This document shows positions 7,196 to 15,976 of a stretch of DNA of 64,000 bases, one piece after another. This DNA is from Pantoea agglomerans (lineage in GTDB: Bacteria; Pseudomonadota; Gammaproteobacteria; Enterobacterales; Enterobacteriaceae): NCBI RefSeq assembly GCF_021397715.1, contig NZ_CP090208.1, positions 372,001-436,000 on the forward strand. Reading direction: 5' to 3'. The stretch's first letter is position 1. Every line of letters starts with the position of its first letter. The notes beneath the pieces are model-generated. The model saw only the letters and a program-made list of their open reading frames with translations. It did no database searches and was not told where the DNA came from. A program made the translations under genes and the position numbers.

Positions 7196-7933
7196 ATGAG
7201 TTTTAACCAGGACATTCAGGCGCTGGAGCCGGGCAGCCTTGTGCAGTTGATTGAAATTGACGGGACCGCTTTCGGGCTGGACACCATCCTGCGCTTTCAT
7301 GCTTATAACCTGCCAACGGAAGGCTGGCAGTCTTTTGCAGCCGAAAATCTTCCTTCAATTATCTGGCAGGGCAACGAGTACGATCCACACCCGTACGAGC
7401 TGACCGGCATGGAGATGAGCAGTTCAGGGTCACAGCCCACACCAAAGCTTTCTGTGGGCAACGTGGGTAACTATGTCACCGCGCTGTGTCTGCAGTTTGA
7501 CGACCTGGTGAAAGCCAAAGTCCGTATTCACACCACGATGGCGAAATACCTCGATGCGGCAAACTGGGTGGCGGGAAATCCGACCGCCAATCCGCAGGAG
7601 GAGCGGGTGCAGCTTTTCTACGTTAACGCGAAGTCGTCAGAGACGCGCACGCAGGTGGATTTTGAACTCTGTTCACCGTTTGACATCCAGAGCCTGCAAC
7701 TGCCATCGCGTCAGATTACGCCGGTATGCACCTGGTGCATGCGTGGCTGGTATCGCACCGGCACCGGGTGTGATTACGCTGGCAATCGGTACTTTGCGAA
7801 AGATGGCACTCCCACGAATGACCCGTCTAAAGATGTTTGTGGAGGCCGCCTGGCTGATTGTAAGGCCCGGTTTGGTGAAGACCAGCCGCTGCCATTCGGC
7901 GGGTTCCCGGCTGCAAACCTTCAGGGCAAATAA
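7196..7933 (+). CDS. Minor tail protein L-like (Fe-S tail-tip protein)
   Basis: The 245-residue protein matches phage tail protein L. The C-terminal third carries the Cys set 'CTWCMRGWYRTGTGCDYAG' followed by 'DVCGGRLADCKARFG', and the characteristic end 'LPFGGFPA'. In lambda, gpL binds an iron-sulfur cluster through C-terminal cysteines, so the same ligand set is probably used here. It ends 2 nt before gpK starts. Confidence 0.9.
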   Translation: MSFNQDIQALEPGSLVQLIEIDGTAFGLDTILRFHAYNLPTEGWQSFAAENLPSIIWQGNEYDPHPYELTGMEMSSSGSQPTPKLSVGNVGNYVTALCLQFDDLVKAKVRIHTTMAKYLDAANWVAGNPTANPQEERVQLFYVNAKSSETRTQVDFELCSPFDIQSLQLPSRQITPVCTWCMRGWYRTGTGCDYAGNRYFAKDGTPTNDPSKDVCGGRLADCKARFGEDQPLPFGGFPAANLQGK

Positions 7934-7935
7934 CC

Positions 7936-8655
7936 ATGCGTAAAAAAATTCTTGAGGCAATCCGTGAGCACGTCGCTGCCGAATACCCGAAAGAGGCTTG
8001 CGGTCTGGTTATTCAGTCTGGCCGGACCCAGACCTACGTCCCCTGCAGGAATATCTCTGACTCGCCGACTGAGCATTTCACGCTGTCGCCGGAGGATAAG
8101 CGGGCAGCGGAAGCGCAGGGTGACATTCTGATGGTCATCCATTCTCACCCGGACGTGCCGCAGCTTATCCCGTCAGAACGTGACCGGGTTCAGTGCGACT
8201 TTTCCGGCGTGGAGTGGGGGATAATGTCGTGGCCGGATGGCGACTTCTGCACTATCAGCCCGCGTACCGACCGCGACTACACAGGTCGCCCCTGGCTGAT
8301 TGGCGGTAATGATTGCTGGACGCTCATTATGGACTACTACCAGCGTGAGCACGGCATCACCCTGAAAAACTGGTCTGTTGACTATGAGTGGTGGGTGGAT
8401 GGCAAAGAAAACCGCTATGACGATAACTGGCGGGCGGAGGGGTTTATAGAGGTGTCTCCGGCTGATATGCGGGAGGGAGATATGATCATGATGCAGATCA
8501 GCGCCCCTGTAACCAATCACGCGGCCATCTACCTGGGTAACAACATCATTCTGCATCACAATGCCGGAAGCCTGTCTACGCGGGTGCCTTATGGTGATTA
8601 CTGGCGTAACCGTACAGTGCGCGTGGTGCGCAGAAAGGAGCTGATGAATGATTAA
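7936..8655 (+). CDS. Tail assembly protein K-like (JAMM plus NlpC/P60 peptidase)
   Basis: The 239-residue protein has two domains. Residues 1-110 are a JAB/Mov34 metalloprotease-like domain with Glu20, the HSHP motif (His69, His71) and Asp83. From about 115 to 239 it is an NlpC/P60 cysteine peptidase with Cys127 in 'GGNDCWTL' and His195 in 'NHAAIYLG'. In lambda-like phages K helps tail-tip assembly and probably locally opens peptidoglycan at infection. Both active sites appear complete. Its end overlaps the gpI start by 8 nt. Confidence 0.9.
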   Translation: MRKKILEAIREHVAAEYPKEACGLVIQSGRTQTYVPCRNISDSPTEHFTLSPEDKRAAEAQGDILMVIHSHPDVPQLIPSERDRVQCDFSGVEWGIMSWPDGDFCTISPRTDRDYTGRPWLIGGNDCWTLIMDYYQREHGITLKNWSVDYEWWVDGKENRYDDNWRAEGFIEVSPADMREGDMIMMQISAPVTNHAAIYLGNNIILHHNAGSLSTRVPYGDYWRNRTVRVVRRKELMND

Positions 8656-9271
8656 GACGATGCGGCTAAAAGGGCCAATGGCGAAAATGTTCGGCAAGGT
8701 CCATCAGTTTCACGTCGCTGATTTGCGTGAACTGCTGCGGGCTATGTGCTCGCAGGTGCCCGGCTTCAAAAAATACGTATCGAATGCACATCTCAACGGG
8801 GTGCGCTTTGCCTTTTTCAGCGGTAAAGACAACATCGGCCTGCAGGAATTCGATATGTCTTCAGCTGCGACTGAGTTTCAGATGGAGCCGGTGCTTGAGG
8901 GGTCGAAACGAGGCGGCACGCTGCAGATAATCATCGGTGCCGTTGCCATTGTGGCCGCGTTCTTCACAGCTGGCAGTACTCTTGCTCTTTATGGCGCAGC
9001 GCTGGGAACAACCACAGCAACAGGGCTTGCTGTGACAGCCCTGACCAGCATCGGCATCAGTATGCTGCTTGGTGGTGTTGTTCAGATGCTGACGCCACAG
9101 CCTAAGTTCAACGTGGGCGCATCTTCCAGCACAGACAATAAGCCTAACTATGCGTTTGGTGCGCCGGTGAATACCGTAGCGATGGGTTACCCGATCCCCG
9201 TCCTGTATGGTCAGCGGGAAATTGGCGGGGCGATCATCAGCGCGGGCAGCTTTACCAGCGATCAGCAATAA
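8648..9271 (+). CDS. Tail assembly protein I-like
   Basis: The 207-residue protein fits tail assembly protein I: an N-terminal ubiquitin-like region (about 1-85; 'VHQFHVADLRELLRAMCSQVPGF'), then a long hydrophobic Ala/Gly stretch (about 95-145) like a double membrane-spanning hairpin, and a C-terminal motif 'GYPIPVLYGQREIGGAIISAG' that is diagnostic. ATG 8648 overlaps the K stop and is served by AAGGAG (8635-8640). Confidence 0.88.
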   Translation: MIKTMRLKGPMAKMFGKVHQFHVADLRELLRAMCSQVPGFKKYVSNAHLNGVRFAFFSGKDNIGLQEFDMSSAATEFQMEPVLEGSKRGGTLQIIIGAVAIVAAFFTAGSTLALYGAALGTTTATGLAVTALTSIGISMLLGGVVQMLTPQPKFNVGASSSTDNKPNYAFGAPVNTVAMGYPIPVLYGQREIGGAIISAGSFTSDQQ

Positions 9272-9291
9272 GCAAACCGGGATTAATTTTC

Positions 9292-9317
9292 AGGCCACCT
9301 TCGGGTGGCTTTTTTTA
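9292..9317 (+). terminator. Hairpin terminator between I and J
   Basis: GCCACC (9294-9299) pairs with GGTGGC (9304-9309) around TTCG, a very stable loop, and is followed by seven T. Strong intrinsic terminator. Confidence 0.75.
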
Positions 9318-9327
9318 TGGGTGAAAT

Positions 9328-12300
9328 ATGCGACTTCTTGAAGGTGCCACAATTCAGGGCAATAAAGGCGGTGGCGGCAGTGCTCACACTCCGGTAGAGC
9401 AGGCTGATGATCTGCTTTCAATCGCAAAATTAAAAATGCTGCTGGCTATCTCAGAGGGTGAGATTCAGGGCGATTTAACAGCGCAGCAGATTTACCTGAA
9501 CGATACGCAGCTGGCGAACGACGACGGAACCTACAATTTCACTGGCGTAGTATGGGACTGGCGGAAAGGCACGCAGGACCAGACCTACATTCAGGGCATG
9601 CCGGAAGTTGATAACGAGTTGTCCGTGGGAGTAGTAGTCACGCAGGCGGTGGCCTGGACCCGCCAGTTCACCAACCTCACTCTCGATGCCGTCCGGATTA
9701 AGCTGAGTCTGCCGGTTCAGTACCAGTACAAAGATAACGGTGACATGGTCGGTACCGTTACGCAGTACGCGGTGGACCTCTCAACAGACGGCGGATCATG
9801 GGTCACGGTGGTAGATGGGAGTTTTAACGGTAAAACCACGTCCGAGTATCAGCGCGATCACCGTATTGATTTACCGAAAGCAACATCAGGCTGGTCCATC
9901 AGGGTTCGGCGCATCACAGCGGACTCTTCATCCTCAAAACTGGTTAACGCTTTCAAAGTTTTCTCGTTCGCCGAGGTTATCGACAGCAAACTGCGGTATC
10001 CCAATACCGCGCTGCTTTATATTGAAGTCGATGCCAGCCAGTTCAGCGGGCAGGCACCTAAAGTAACCTGTAAACCAAAAGGCCGGCTGGTCCGTGTGCC
10101 GACCACCTATGACCCGGTGTCACGCACCTATGCCGGAACATGGCAGGGTGATTTCAAATACGCATACACCAATAACCCGGCATGGATTTTCTATGACCTG
10201 GTGCTGGATAAAATATTTGGTATGGGTACGCGTGTCGATGCCACCATGATCGATAAGTGGGAACTATACAGCATCGCACAGTATTGCGATCAGATGGTGC
10301 CGGACGGCGCTGGCGGCACGGAGCCACGCTTTACCTGTAACGTCTTCATCCAGAGCCAGCAGGATGCTTACACCGTACTGAAGGACATAGCGGCGATATT
10401 CCGCGGCATCACGTTCTGGGGTAACAGCCAGATATTTGTGAATGCTGATGTGCCGCAGGTTGATTCTGACGGTAACGTTGACGTTGATTTCGTTTACCAC
10501 GCATCAAACGTCATTGACGGCCTCTTCACCTATGCCGGCGGCAGCTACAAAAACCGTTATTCATCCTGCCAGGTGAGCTGGTCCGATCCGGTTAACCATT
10601 ATTCGGACACCATTGAAGGCGTTTACGATTCTGACCTGGTGCAGCGCTACGATGTGCGCGAGATGAGTCTGACGGCCATTGGCTGCACATCACAGAGCGA
10701 GGCGCACCGGCGCGGGCGCTGGGCTATTCTCTCCAACGCCAAAGACGGGACCATTTCATTCGGCGTAGGCCTGGATGGTTACATCCCGATACCGGCAGAA
10801 ATTATTGGTGTGGCCGATCCATTCAGGTCGGGTAAACAGAACGGTGGCCGTATCAGTTCAGTGAATGGCCTGCGCATCACCCTCGACCGTCCTGTTGATT
10901 ACTCAGCGGGTGACCGGCTGGTGGTGAACCTGCCTGACGGCACGGCACAGACGCGGACCATTGGCAGTATCAGTGCCGATAAGAAAACGGTGAGCGTAAA
11001 TACCTCATTCCGTACTACGCCGGTAACGGGCGCAGTGTGGGCTATCGACAGTGATAATCTGGCAATCCAGTATTTCCGAGTCACCTCCGTGGCCGGTAAC
11101 GATGACGGCACGTTTACTATTGCAGGCGTGCAGCACGATCCGAATAAGTACCGCTACATTGATGATGGTGTGCGTATTGAGCCAGCGCCCATTACGGTCA
11201 CGCCAGTCAGCGTTCTGAAAGCGCCGGCCAACATCAAAATCACTGAAGTCAGCTTTGTTGAGCAGGGTCTCTCTGTCTCCTCGATGCAGGTAACCTGGGA
11301 TCGTGTTGAGGGTGCTATCAGCTACGTGGCTCAGTGGCGCAAGGATAAAGGCGACTGGATTAACGTCGCAGTCACCAGCGCGCAGGGTTTCAGCATTCAG
11401 GGCATTTATACCGGCGTCTATGATGTGCGGGTGCGCGGCGTTAACGCGGCGGAGGTTTCTTCCCCGTGGGGTTATGCCGATTCAACTTCTCTTAGTGGCA
11501 AAGCAGGTAAGCCCGGCACGCCGGTTAACCTGAAAGCTACGGATAACGTGGTGTGGGCAATCGATGTAACCTGGGCTTTCCCTGATGGCTCTGGAGATAC
11601 TGCTTATACGGAAATTCAGGTTGCCACCACAGCAGACGGCCAAAACCCCCAGTTCCTCGCATACGTACCTTATCCGGGCGTCAGCTATCAGCACGGTCCG
11701 ATGCCGGGTGGAGTTCGCCGCTGGTACCGCGCACGGCTGGTTGATCGCATCGGGAACGCCGGGGACTGGACTGCTTTTGTGGAGGGGTCAAGCAGCATTG
11801 ATGCGAGTGCTTTGCTTGGTGATATCACTGAGCAGGTTCTTCAGAGTGACGCCGGGAAGCAGCTGGTTGCGAAGATAGATACGAACATCGATGCAATGCT
11901 GCAAAACGCGCTCAACCTCGACGCAACCGTTGATCATCAGATGGCGGAGTCCGGTAAAAACCGGGCTGATATCCTGACGGTTAAGCAGACCATAGCCACA
12001 AACGATCAGGCTTATGCGCAGAAGTTTGAACAAGTGCAGGCCACTGTTGACCAGAATACTGCCGCAGTTCAGCAGACATCTACCGCGCTGGCCGATACCA
12101 ACGGCAGGCTGTCAGCACAGTATTCTGTAAAAGTGGCAATAGATAGCAACGGGCATCAGTACGCTGCCGGCATGGGGATCGGAGTTGAGAACAGTCCGTC
12201 CGGCATGCAGACGCAGGTGTTGTTTCTGGCTGACCGTTTTGCAGTGATGAGTCAAATTGGCTCAACGCCGAAAGCCGTGTTCGCTATTCAAAATGGGCAG

Positions 12301-12933
12301 ACCATTATTGATAATGCAATCATCGGTGATGGCACCATAACCAATGCAAAGATTGGCGATTACATCCAGTCCTATAACTACGTTGCAGGGAGTGCTGGCT
12401 GGCAGATAAACAAATCAGGAAATGCCGAGCTAAATAACGCTACTGTAAGAGGCACTATTTACGCATCTGCAGGTGATTTGAATAATGTCATCATTAGAGA
12501 AAACTGCACAATACTAGGAACGCTTAGTGCCTCAAAAATAAATGGGCCACTAATGCAGGCAAAGAGCTTCTATTTTGCTCATACGGCTACCAATGCCAGT
12601 AGTACTGTTTATTGGGATGGTACAGCAGGGAAGGGAGACGTCCCTATGACGCTAAGTGGCCGCATTATCCGTTCGCGCAACAACAATCAGTTAGCATCGC
12701 GCGTGGTGTTAAACACAGCGGCAGGTTCGCAGGAGGTGCCCGCGGCGCTTACGTTTGATGTAGGAACAACAGCTGCGCGCAATATCACTGAATATTCTTT
12801 CTCAGTAGACGTAGGAACAGGAGCTGCCAACGTGCAGTTGTTTGCTGGCGCGCTCAATCAGGGCGCGAACGAAGGAGTAGCTTGGTCTATACAGATATTC
12901 GCTTCTCCAACTGCTAATCAGTTCCATGTTTAA
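9328..12933 (+). CDS. Host specificity (central tail fibre) protein J-like
   Basis: The 1201-residue protein is a lambda gpJ homologue. The start region 'GNKGGGGS' and 'LLSIAKLKMLLAISEGEI' is typical, the centre forms the baseplate-hub-like tip attachment domain, and fibronectin-III-like segments lie at about 630-815 (e.g. 'APANIKITEVSF', 'PGTPVNLKATDN'). A DUF1983-type domain occurs near 930-1000 ('GNG/SNGHQYAAGMGIGVEN', 'FLADRFAV'). The last 200 residues look unlike lambda and probably hold the receptor-binding part. It determines host recognition at the tail tip. The J C-terminus is usually the variable region, so the receptor cannot be predicted. Confidence 0.92.
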   Translation: MRLLEGATIQGNKGGGGSAHTPVEQADDLLSIAKLKMLLAISEGEIQGDLTAQQIYLNDTQLANDDGTYNFTGVVWDWRKGTQDQTYIQGMPEVDNELSVGVVVTQAVAWTRQFTNLTLDAVRIKLSLPVQYQYKDNGDMVGTVTQYAVDLSTDGGSWVTVVDGSFNGKTTSEYQRDHRIDLPKATSGWSIRVRRITADSSSSKLVNAFKVFSFAEVIDSKLRYPNTALLYIEVDASQFSGQAPKVTCKPKGRLVRVPTTYDPVSRTYAGTWQGDFKYAYTNNPAWIFYDLVLDKIFGMGTRVDATMIDKWELYSIAQYCDQMVPDGAGGTEPRFTCNVFIQSQQDAYTVLKDIAAIFRGITFWGNSQIFVNADVPQVDSDGNVDVDFVYHASNVIDGLFTYAGGSYKNRYSSCQVSWSDPVNHYSDTIEGVYDSDLVQRYDVREMSLTAIGCTSQSEAHRRGRWAILSNAKDGTISFGVGLDGYIPIPAEIIGVADPFRSGKQNGGRISSVNGLRITLDRPVDYSAGDRLVVNLPDGTAQTRTIGSISADKKTVSVNTSFRTTPVTGAVWAIDSDNLAIQYFRVTSVAGNDDGTFTIAGVQHDPNKYRYIDDGVRIEPAPITVTPVSVLKAPANIKITEVSFVEQGLSVSSMQVTWDRVEGAISYVAQWRKDKGDWINVAVTSAQGFSIQGIYTGVYDVRVRGVNAAEVSSPWGYADSTSLSGKAGKPGTPVNLKATDNVVWAIDVTWAFPDGSGDTAYTEIQVATTADGQNPQFLAYVPYPGVSYQHGPMPGGVRRWYRARLVDRIGNAGDWTAFVEGSSSIDASALLGDITEQVLQSDAGKQLVAKIDTNIDAMLQNALNLDATVDHQMAESGKNRADILTVKQTIATNDQAYAQKFEQVQATVDQNTAAVQQTSTALADTNGRLSAQYSVKVAIDSNGHQYAAGMGIGVENSPSGMQTQVLFLADRFAVMSQIGSTPKAVFAIQNGQTIIDNAIIGDGTITNAKIGDYIQSYNYVAGSAGWQINKSGNAELNNATVRGTIYASAGDLNNVIIRENCTILGTLSASKINGPLMQAKSFYFAHTATNASSTVYWDGTAGKGDVPMTLSGRIIRSRNNNQLASRVVLNTAAGSQEVPAALTFDVGTTAARNITEYSFSVDVGTGAANVQLFAGALNQGANEGVAWSIQIFASPTANQFHV

Positions 12934-12950
12934 TTCCCAATATCACTAAT

Positions 12951-12978
12951 AGCCCGGCCATCGCGCCGGGTTTTTAAT
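12951..12978 (+). terminator. Hairpin terminator between J and the fibre gene
   Basis: CCCGGC (12953-12958) pairs with GCCGGG (12965-12970), followed by five T. Intrinsic terminator shape. Confidence 0.65.
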
Positions 12979-12993
12979 TGCCCGGAGAAAACT

Positions 12994-14199
12994 ATGCCAG
13001 CAGGCACTATTGCACTAACTAACAACTCAACCGCAGTTACCGGCTCAGGTACTAATTTCTCTTCCGAGCTAAAGGCGAATGACTTCCTCATTACTATTGT
13101 CGGAGGTGTCACGTACACGCTTGCTGTGCAATCTGTAAACTCCGCTACCGGACTGACGCTGATTACCGCTTACAATGGGCCCACAACATCAGGTGTAGCA
13201 TGGACGGCTTTACCTAACGGAGCAATGGTAGGTATTCCTGCTCAGACCGCAGCTGATACAGCAAGGGCCATTCGCGGGCTAAATCTCGACAAGGCGAACT
13301 GGCAGCAGGTCTACAGCGCTTCAGGAAATATCACAGTTACCCTTCCAGATGGCAGTCAATACAGTGGCCCATCATGGAGCAGCCTGAGTAAATCACTGGC
13401 CGGGCTAGGTAACGCTGCAACAAGAAACGTGGGAACCGTAGCGGGCACAGTAGCTGCAGGAGATGACTCACGATTAAATACAATTAATGGCAAGAGCGGC
13501 GGTACAATTTCATCTGCACTGACCGTAAATAAACTTTCTGCAGACGGAAGTAATACTGTTGGTGATGGTCTCAGTATTGTGGCTGCTGACCCCAGCTTCA
13601 ATATAGTCATGCAGTATTATCTTGTAACTGGTCAATATCATAAGTTCAGGATGGTCCAGAATGGAACGGAAACATTGCAAGTACGATCTAGCGGAGCAGT
13701 ATATGCATCATCCTTTAACCCAACATCTGATTCGAATCTGAAGTTTAATAAAACCTTTATCGAATCAGCATTAATGAAGTCTATGTCACTTCGAGGGATG
13801 ACATATGACTTAAATGGAGATCGAAAAGCGGGGGTTATAGCTCAGGACGCGTTAAAAGTTCTTCCCGAATCCGTGACCCGGAATAAAGACCCCCTGGTGC
13901 TGGAGGATGGGACGATACTCACAGAGACGTTGTCACTGGATTATAGCGCCATTGCCGGGATGCATACTGAAGCCCTAAAAGACCTTATGCCGTTGATGCT
14001 CGAGATGCTTAATGACCCGGAAGCAGCCAAAACAAAGATTACAGAGTTGATCAGCGCGATTAACAAATCTACTGATGACGTCAATAAAACAAGCATGAAA
14101 ATGGAATGGGCCTTACTTAATCCGCCGATCTGGCCATCTGAGCCTGAACCGTCAGGTAATATGCAGGCAGATGATGTGTCGAATGAGCCTGCCGAATAA
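12994..14199 (+). CDS. Tail fibre/spike with C-terminal S74 intramolecular chaperone
   Basis: The 401-residue protein follows J with a GGAG ribosome site. Residues 1-75 resemble a short fibre-attachment domain (repeated 'VTGSG', 'TGLTL'), and the middle is a repetitive beta-rich shaft. From about 240 the Peptidase_S74 chaperone begins: 'TSDSNLKFN' holds Ser245 and Lys250, the same five-residue Ser-Lys spacing as the catalytic dyad of endosialidase chaperones, followed by 'GVIAQDALKVLPESV' and 'LSLDYSAIAGMHTEALKDL'. Known for the family: the domain trimerises the fibre and then cuts itself off before the catalytic Ser. Here cleavage would leave about 244 residues. No fibre-assembly gene follows it. 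Confidence 0.85.
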   Translation: MPAGTIALTNNSTAVTGSGTNFSSELKANDFLITIVGGVTYTLAVQSVNSATGLTLITAYNGPTTSGVAWTALPNGAMVGIPAQTAADTARAIRGLNLDKANWQQVYSASGNITVTLPDGSQYSGPSWSSLSKSLAGLGNAATRNVGTVAGTVAAGDDSRLNTINGKSGGTISSALTVNKLSADGSNTVGDGLSIVAADPSFNIVMQYYLVTGQYHKFRMVQNGTETLQVRSSGAVYASSFNPTSDSNLKFNKTFIESALMKSMSLRGMTYDLNGDRKAGVIAQDALKVLPESVTRNKDPLVLEDGTILTETLSLDYSAIAGMHTEALKDLMPLMLEMLNDPEAAKTKITELISAINKSTDDVNKTSMKMEWALLNPPIWPSEPEPSGNMQADDVSNEPAE

Positions 14200-14209
14200 T
14201 AAATTACAC

Positions 14210-14231
14210 AAAAAAGCCCCGGCGACGGGGC
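14210..14231 (-). terminator. Reverse-strand hairpin with T run
   Basis: Read leftward, GCCCC (14227-14231 complement) pairs with GGGGC (14216-14220 complement) and is followed by six T. It would stop leftward read-through before it enters the fibre gene. Confidence 0.5.
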
Positions 14232-14358
14232 AGAACGGACCGCGCCCATCTCAGCAGGCTGCGGGGTGTCATTTGAGATTAGTCATCACTGAAACTGTGG
14301 GCAAAAAAATACCCGCCCCCCAATGAACAGGGCAGGTACAAAGTGAGGTGAAGCTCTC

Positions 14359-14386
14359 GAACGCGCAAAGGCGTTCTGTTGTTTTT
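14359..14386 (+). terminator. Late-operon terminator candidate
   Basis: GAACGC (14359-14364) pairs with GCGTTC (14371-14376), followed by TGTTGTTTTT. It lies about 160 nt beyond the fibre gene and could end the late transcript. Confidence 0.5.
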
Positions 14387-14553
14387 AGGCTCTCTACTGT
14401 GCTTGCAAGAAGGACGTAGGGTGGATTTCACTTCTTGCCGGATGGGAGTTGCATCCATTCACCTTCCACATTAAAAATTTTATTCATAAACAACTCAACA
14501 ACAAGCGTAAGCGGTAGTCTTTTTTTGGTGTAGTGCTGCTGAACGAGTGACAT

Positions 14554-14579
14554 AAAAAACCCGGCACGGTGGCCGGGTT
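14554..14579 (-). terminator. Terminator of the P63C gene
   Basis: On the reverse strand AACCCGGC pairs with GCCGGGTT (14558-14565 and 14572-14579) and is followed by TTTT. It begins 9 nt after the stop codon of the reverse gene. Confidence 0.7.
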
Positions 14580-14587
14580 ATCATGCC

Positions 14588-15553
14588 TTACTCGATTTCA
14601 CCAAAAACCCTTTTCAGGCCCGATTCATATTGCTCGCTACTTTCTGACATCGAGGCCATGCCTACAACCTTACCGATATGATGGCGAAGCGCTTTGTCTC
14701 CCACCTCAGAAAGGAACTGATGGATCTTGTCGCTACGAGAGCCTTTTTCATCACGGCTTTGTTTCGCCAACTCAAAAACCACGCCTTTGCTTTTCGCTAA
14801 CGGTTTGTATATATGGCGCTCTGTAAACCACCTGAAAGCGATCGGATGACCTCCCTTGTCAGGCTTGTTAAGTCCGTAGAGTCGGTACCATTCATAATAA
14901 AGTTCATCCGGGAACACTTTTGACCAAGCTCTAGCCTCCTCCTGCACATGGACTTTGAAAGCTTCAATAACTTCCTGAGCTTCAGGCTCATAGCCTGCTA
15001 CGGCGTATGCTAAGCCACGAATGCCAGACTTGGCCGAGGCGTTGATAATCTTTTGCGCTGTGTCAGCGGAGGCAATCCTGGACTCCGGCAGAGCCTTAGC
15101 CTCTCTGGCATCAATAAGAGCCTTTCCAATATCCACAATCGTGGTGATATCGTAACCATGAGCATTTGTGATATTTTTGGATTGCCCACTGTATTGAAAA
15201 TTAAAGGCTTTCTTCATTTTAGCCCTCAATTCTGGATCACCATGTTCTTTCATGTACGGTGCTTCAAGAAGCCTGTCTATATCGCGCGCTAAATCGCCAA
15301 TGCCAAGCAGCTTAGCAAGCCCTGTCTTTGTTACTACAGGAGTTTTGGTCTGGTCATCTAGGATGTAGCACTCTGCATTTACGCCAAAGTAATCTTTAAA
15401 ATTCCCCTTGTGAGTGGCTTTGAGCGGTTTTGATGCCCATCTAGCAGCAGCTGCTTTTTTTGCAATATCAGATCTCTGTTCCTTTGTTAAGGACTCAGCT
15501 CGTGCAATCCCGCCCTTCGCCTTACCTGCTGGTTCTACATTACTTTTTGACAT
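14588..15553 (-). CDS. P63C-domain prophage accessory protein
   Basis: From the ATG at 15553 (MSKSNVEPAGKAKGG) the product is 321 residues; a second ATG two codons earlier (15559) is equally possible, and a longer N-terminus would be atypical. Residues 8-40 carry a basic 'GGIARAESLTKEQRSDIAKK' region ending in AAAARWA, common at the start of many phage and plasmid proteins. Near residue 225 the P63C signature appears as 'VFPDELYYEWYRLYGL', with a second basic stretch after it. The domain has no established function. It is the only leftward gene in this arm of the prophage, has its own terminator and repeat-rich upstream region, and so is probably expressed in the lysogen. A role in superinfection control or defence is conjecture. 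Confidence 0.75.
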   Translation of the reverse strand: MSKSNVEPAGKAKGGIARAESLTKEQRSDIAKKAAAARWASKPLKATHKGNFKDYFGVNAECYILDDQTKTPVVTKTGLAKLLGIGDLARDIDRLLEAPYMKEHGDPELRAKMKKAFNFQYSGQSKNITNAHGYDITTIVDIGKALIDAREAKALPESRIASADTAQKIINASAKSGIRGLAYAVAGYEPEAQEVIEAFKVHVQEEARAWSKVFPDELYYEWYRLYGLNKPDKGGHPIAFRWFTERHIYKPLAKSKGVVFELAKQSRDEKGSRSDKIHQFLSEVGDKALRHHIGKVVGMASMSESSEQYESGLKRVFGEIE

Positions 15554-15578
15554 TTGCATGCACCGTTTTTGTGAAATG

Positions 15579-15645
15579 TGCTTGCATAATAACAACTGTA
15601 TATATTTACAAGCAAGCATGATTTGGAAAATATTTATGCTTGCAT
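15579..15645. repeat. Three TGCTTGCA-type repeats upstream of the P63C gene
   Basis: TGCTTGCAT occurs at 15579-15587 and 15637-15645; ATGCTTGCTT lies on the reverse strand at 15619-15610. The 67-nt A+T-rich segment between the leftward P63C gene and the rightward gene at 15735 is the natural place for divergent promoters, so these repeats are candidate operators for an unknown regulator. Confidence 0.5.
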
Positions 15646-15734
15646 TTAAAAGAAGCGTGAGTCTTGCCCTTGATCAAAACCACCGATCGATATTACTGTT
15701 TATTCATACAGTATTTATCAAGGGAGGATTTGTC

Positions 15735-15974
15735 ATGCCGCGCAACAGCGATATCAAAGGTGCCTTTTTACAGGCCATAAGCAGAGACGGCAGGGGCCGG
15801 CAGGTAGTCACTACCGGTACATTTCAGCGAAACCTTGAGGCGGTAAATCACATATGGACGCTGCAACAGTGCAATCAGTGGATACGTCGCGAACAGAACA
15901 TGTTCAGAGAGCTGGTAACTGATGGCGGTGAAAACCGCACTTACGCACTGATGAACATGGGATATGTGAGGTAG
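15735..15974 (+). CDS. Small prophage protein preceding UmuD-like gene
   Basis: The ATG at 15735 lies 8 nt after GGGAGG. The 79-residue product (MPRNSDIKGAFLQAISRDGRG, then 'VNHIWTLQQCNQWIRREQ') is a helical protein of a type that regularly precedes UmuD/HumD-like genes at the right end of lambdoid and N15-like genomes. It ends 2 nt before the next gene, so the two form a transcription unit. Its role is unknown; linkage to an SOS-type S24 gene suggests damage-inducible expression, but I see no clear LexA box. Confidence 0.65.
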   Translation: MPRNSDIKGAFLQAISRDGRGRQVVTTGTFQRNLEAVNHIWTLQQCNQWIRREQNMFRELVTDGGENRTYALMNMGYVR

Positions 15975-15976
15975 CT

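Larger units (their letters stand above)
14200..14587. other. Intergenic region at the end of the prophage tail operon
   Basis: About 390 nt lacks a convincing gene. It contains three hairpins: one oriented to stop leftward transcription (14210-14231, A run first), one with a T-rich tail for rightward transcription (14359-14386), and one just after the stop of the P63C gene (14554-14579). The remainder shows no motif I recognise; a small RNA cannot be excluded. Confidence 0.5.

Noticed and set aside
15554..15619. Longer N-terminus of the P63C protein starting at 15619
   Set aside because: The added 22 residues are Cys/Leu-rich and unlike the family, lie over the operator-like repeats, and lack a ribosome site.
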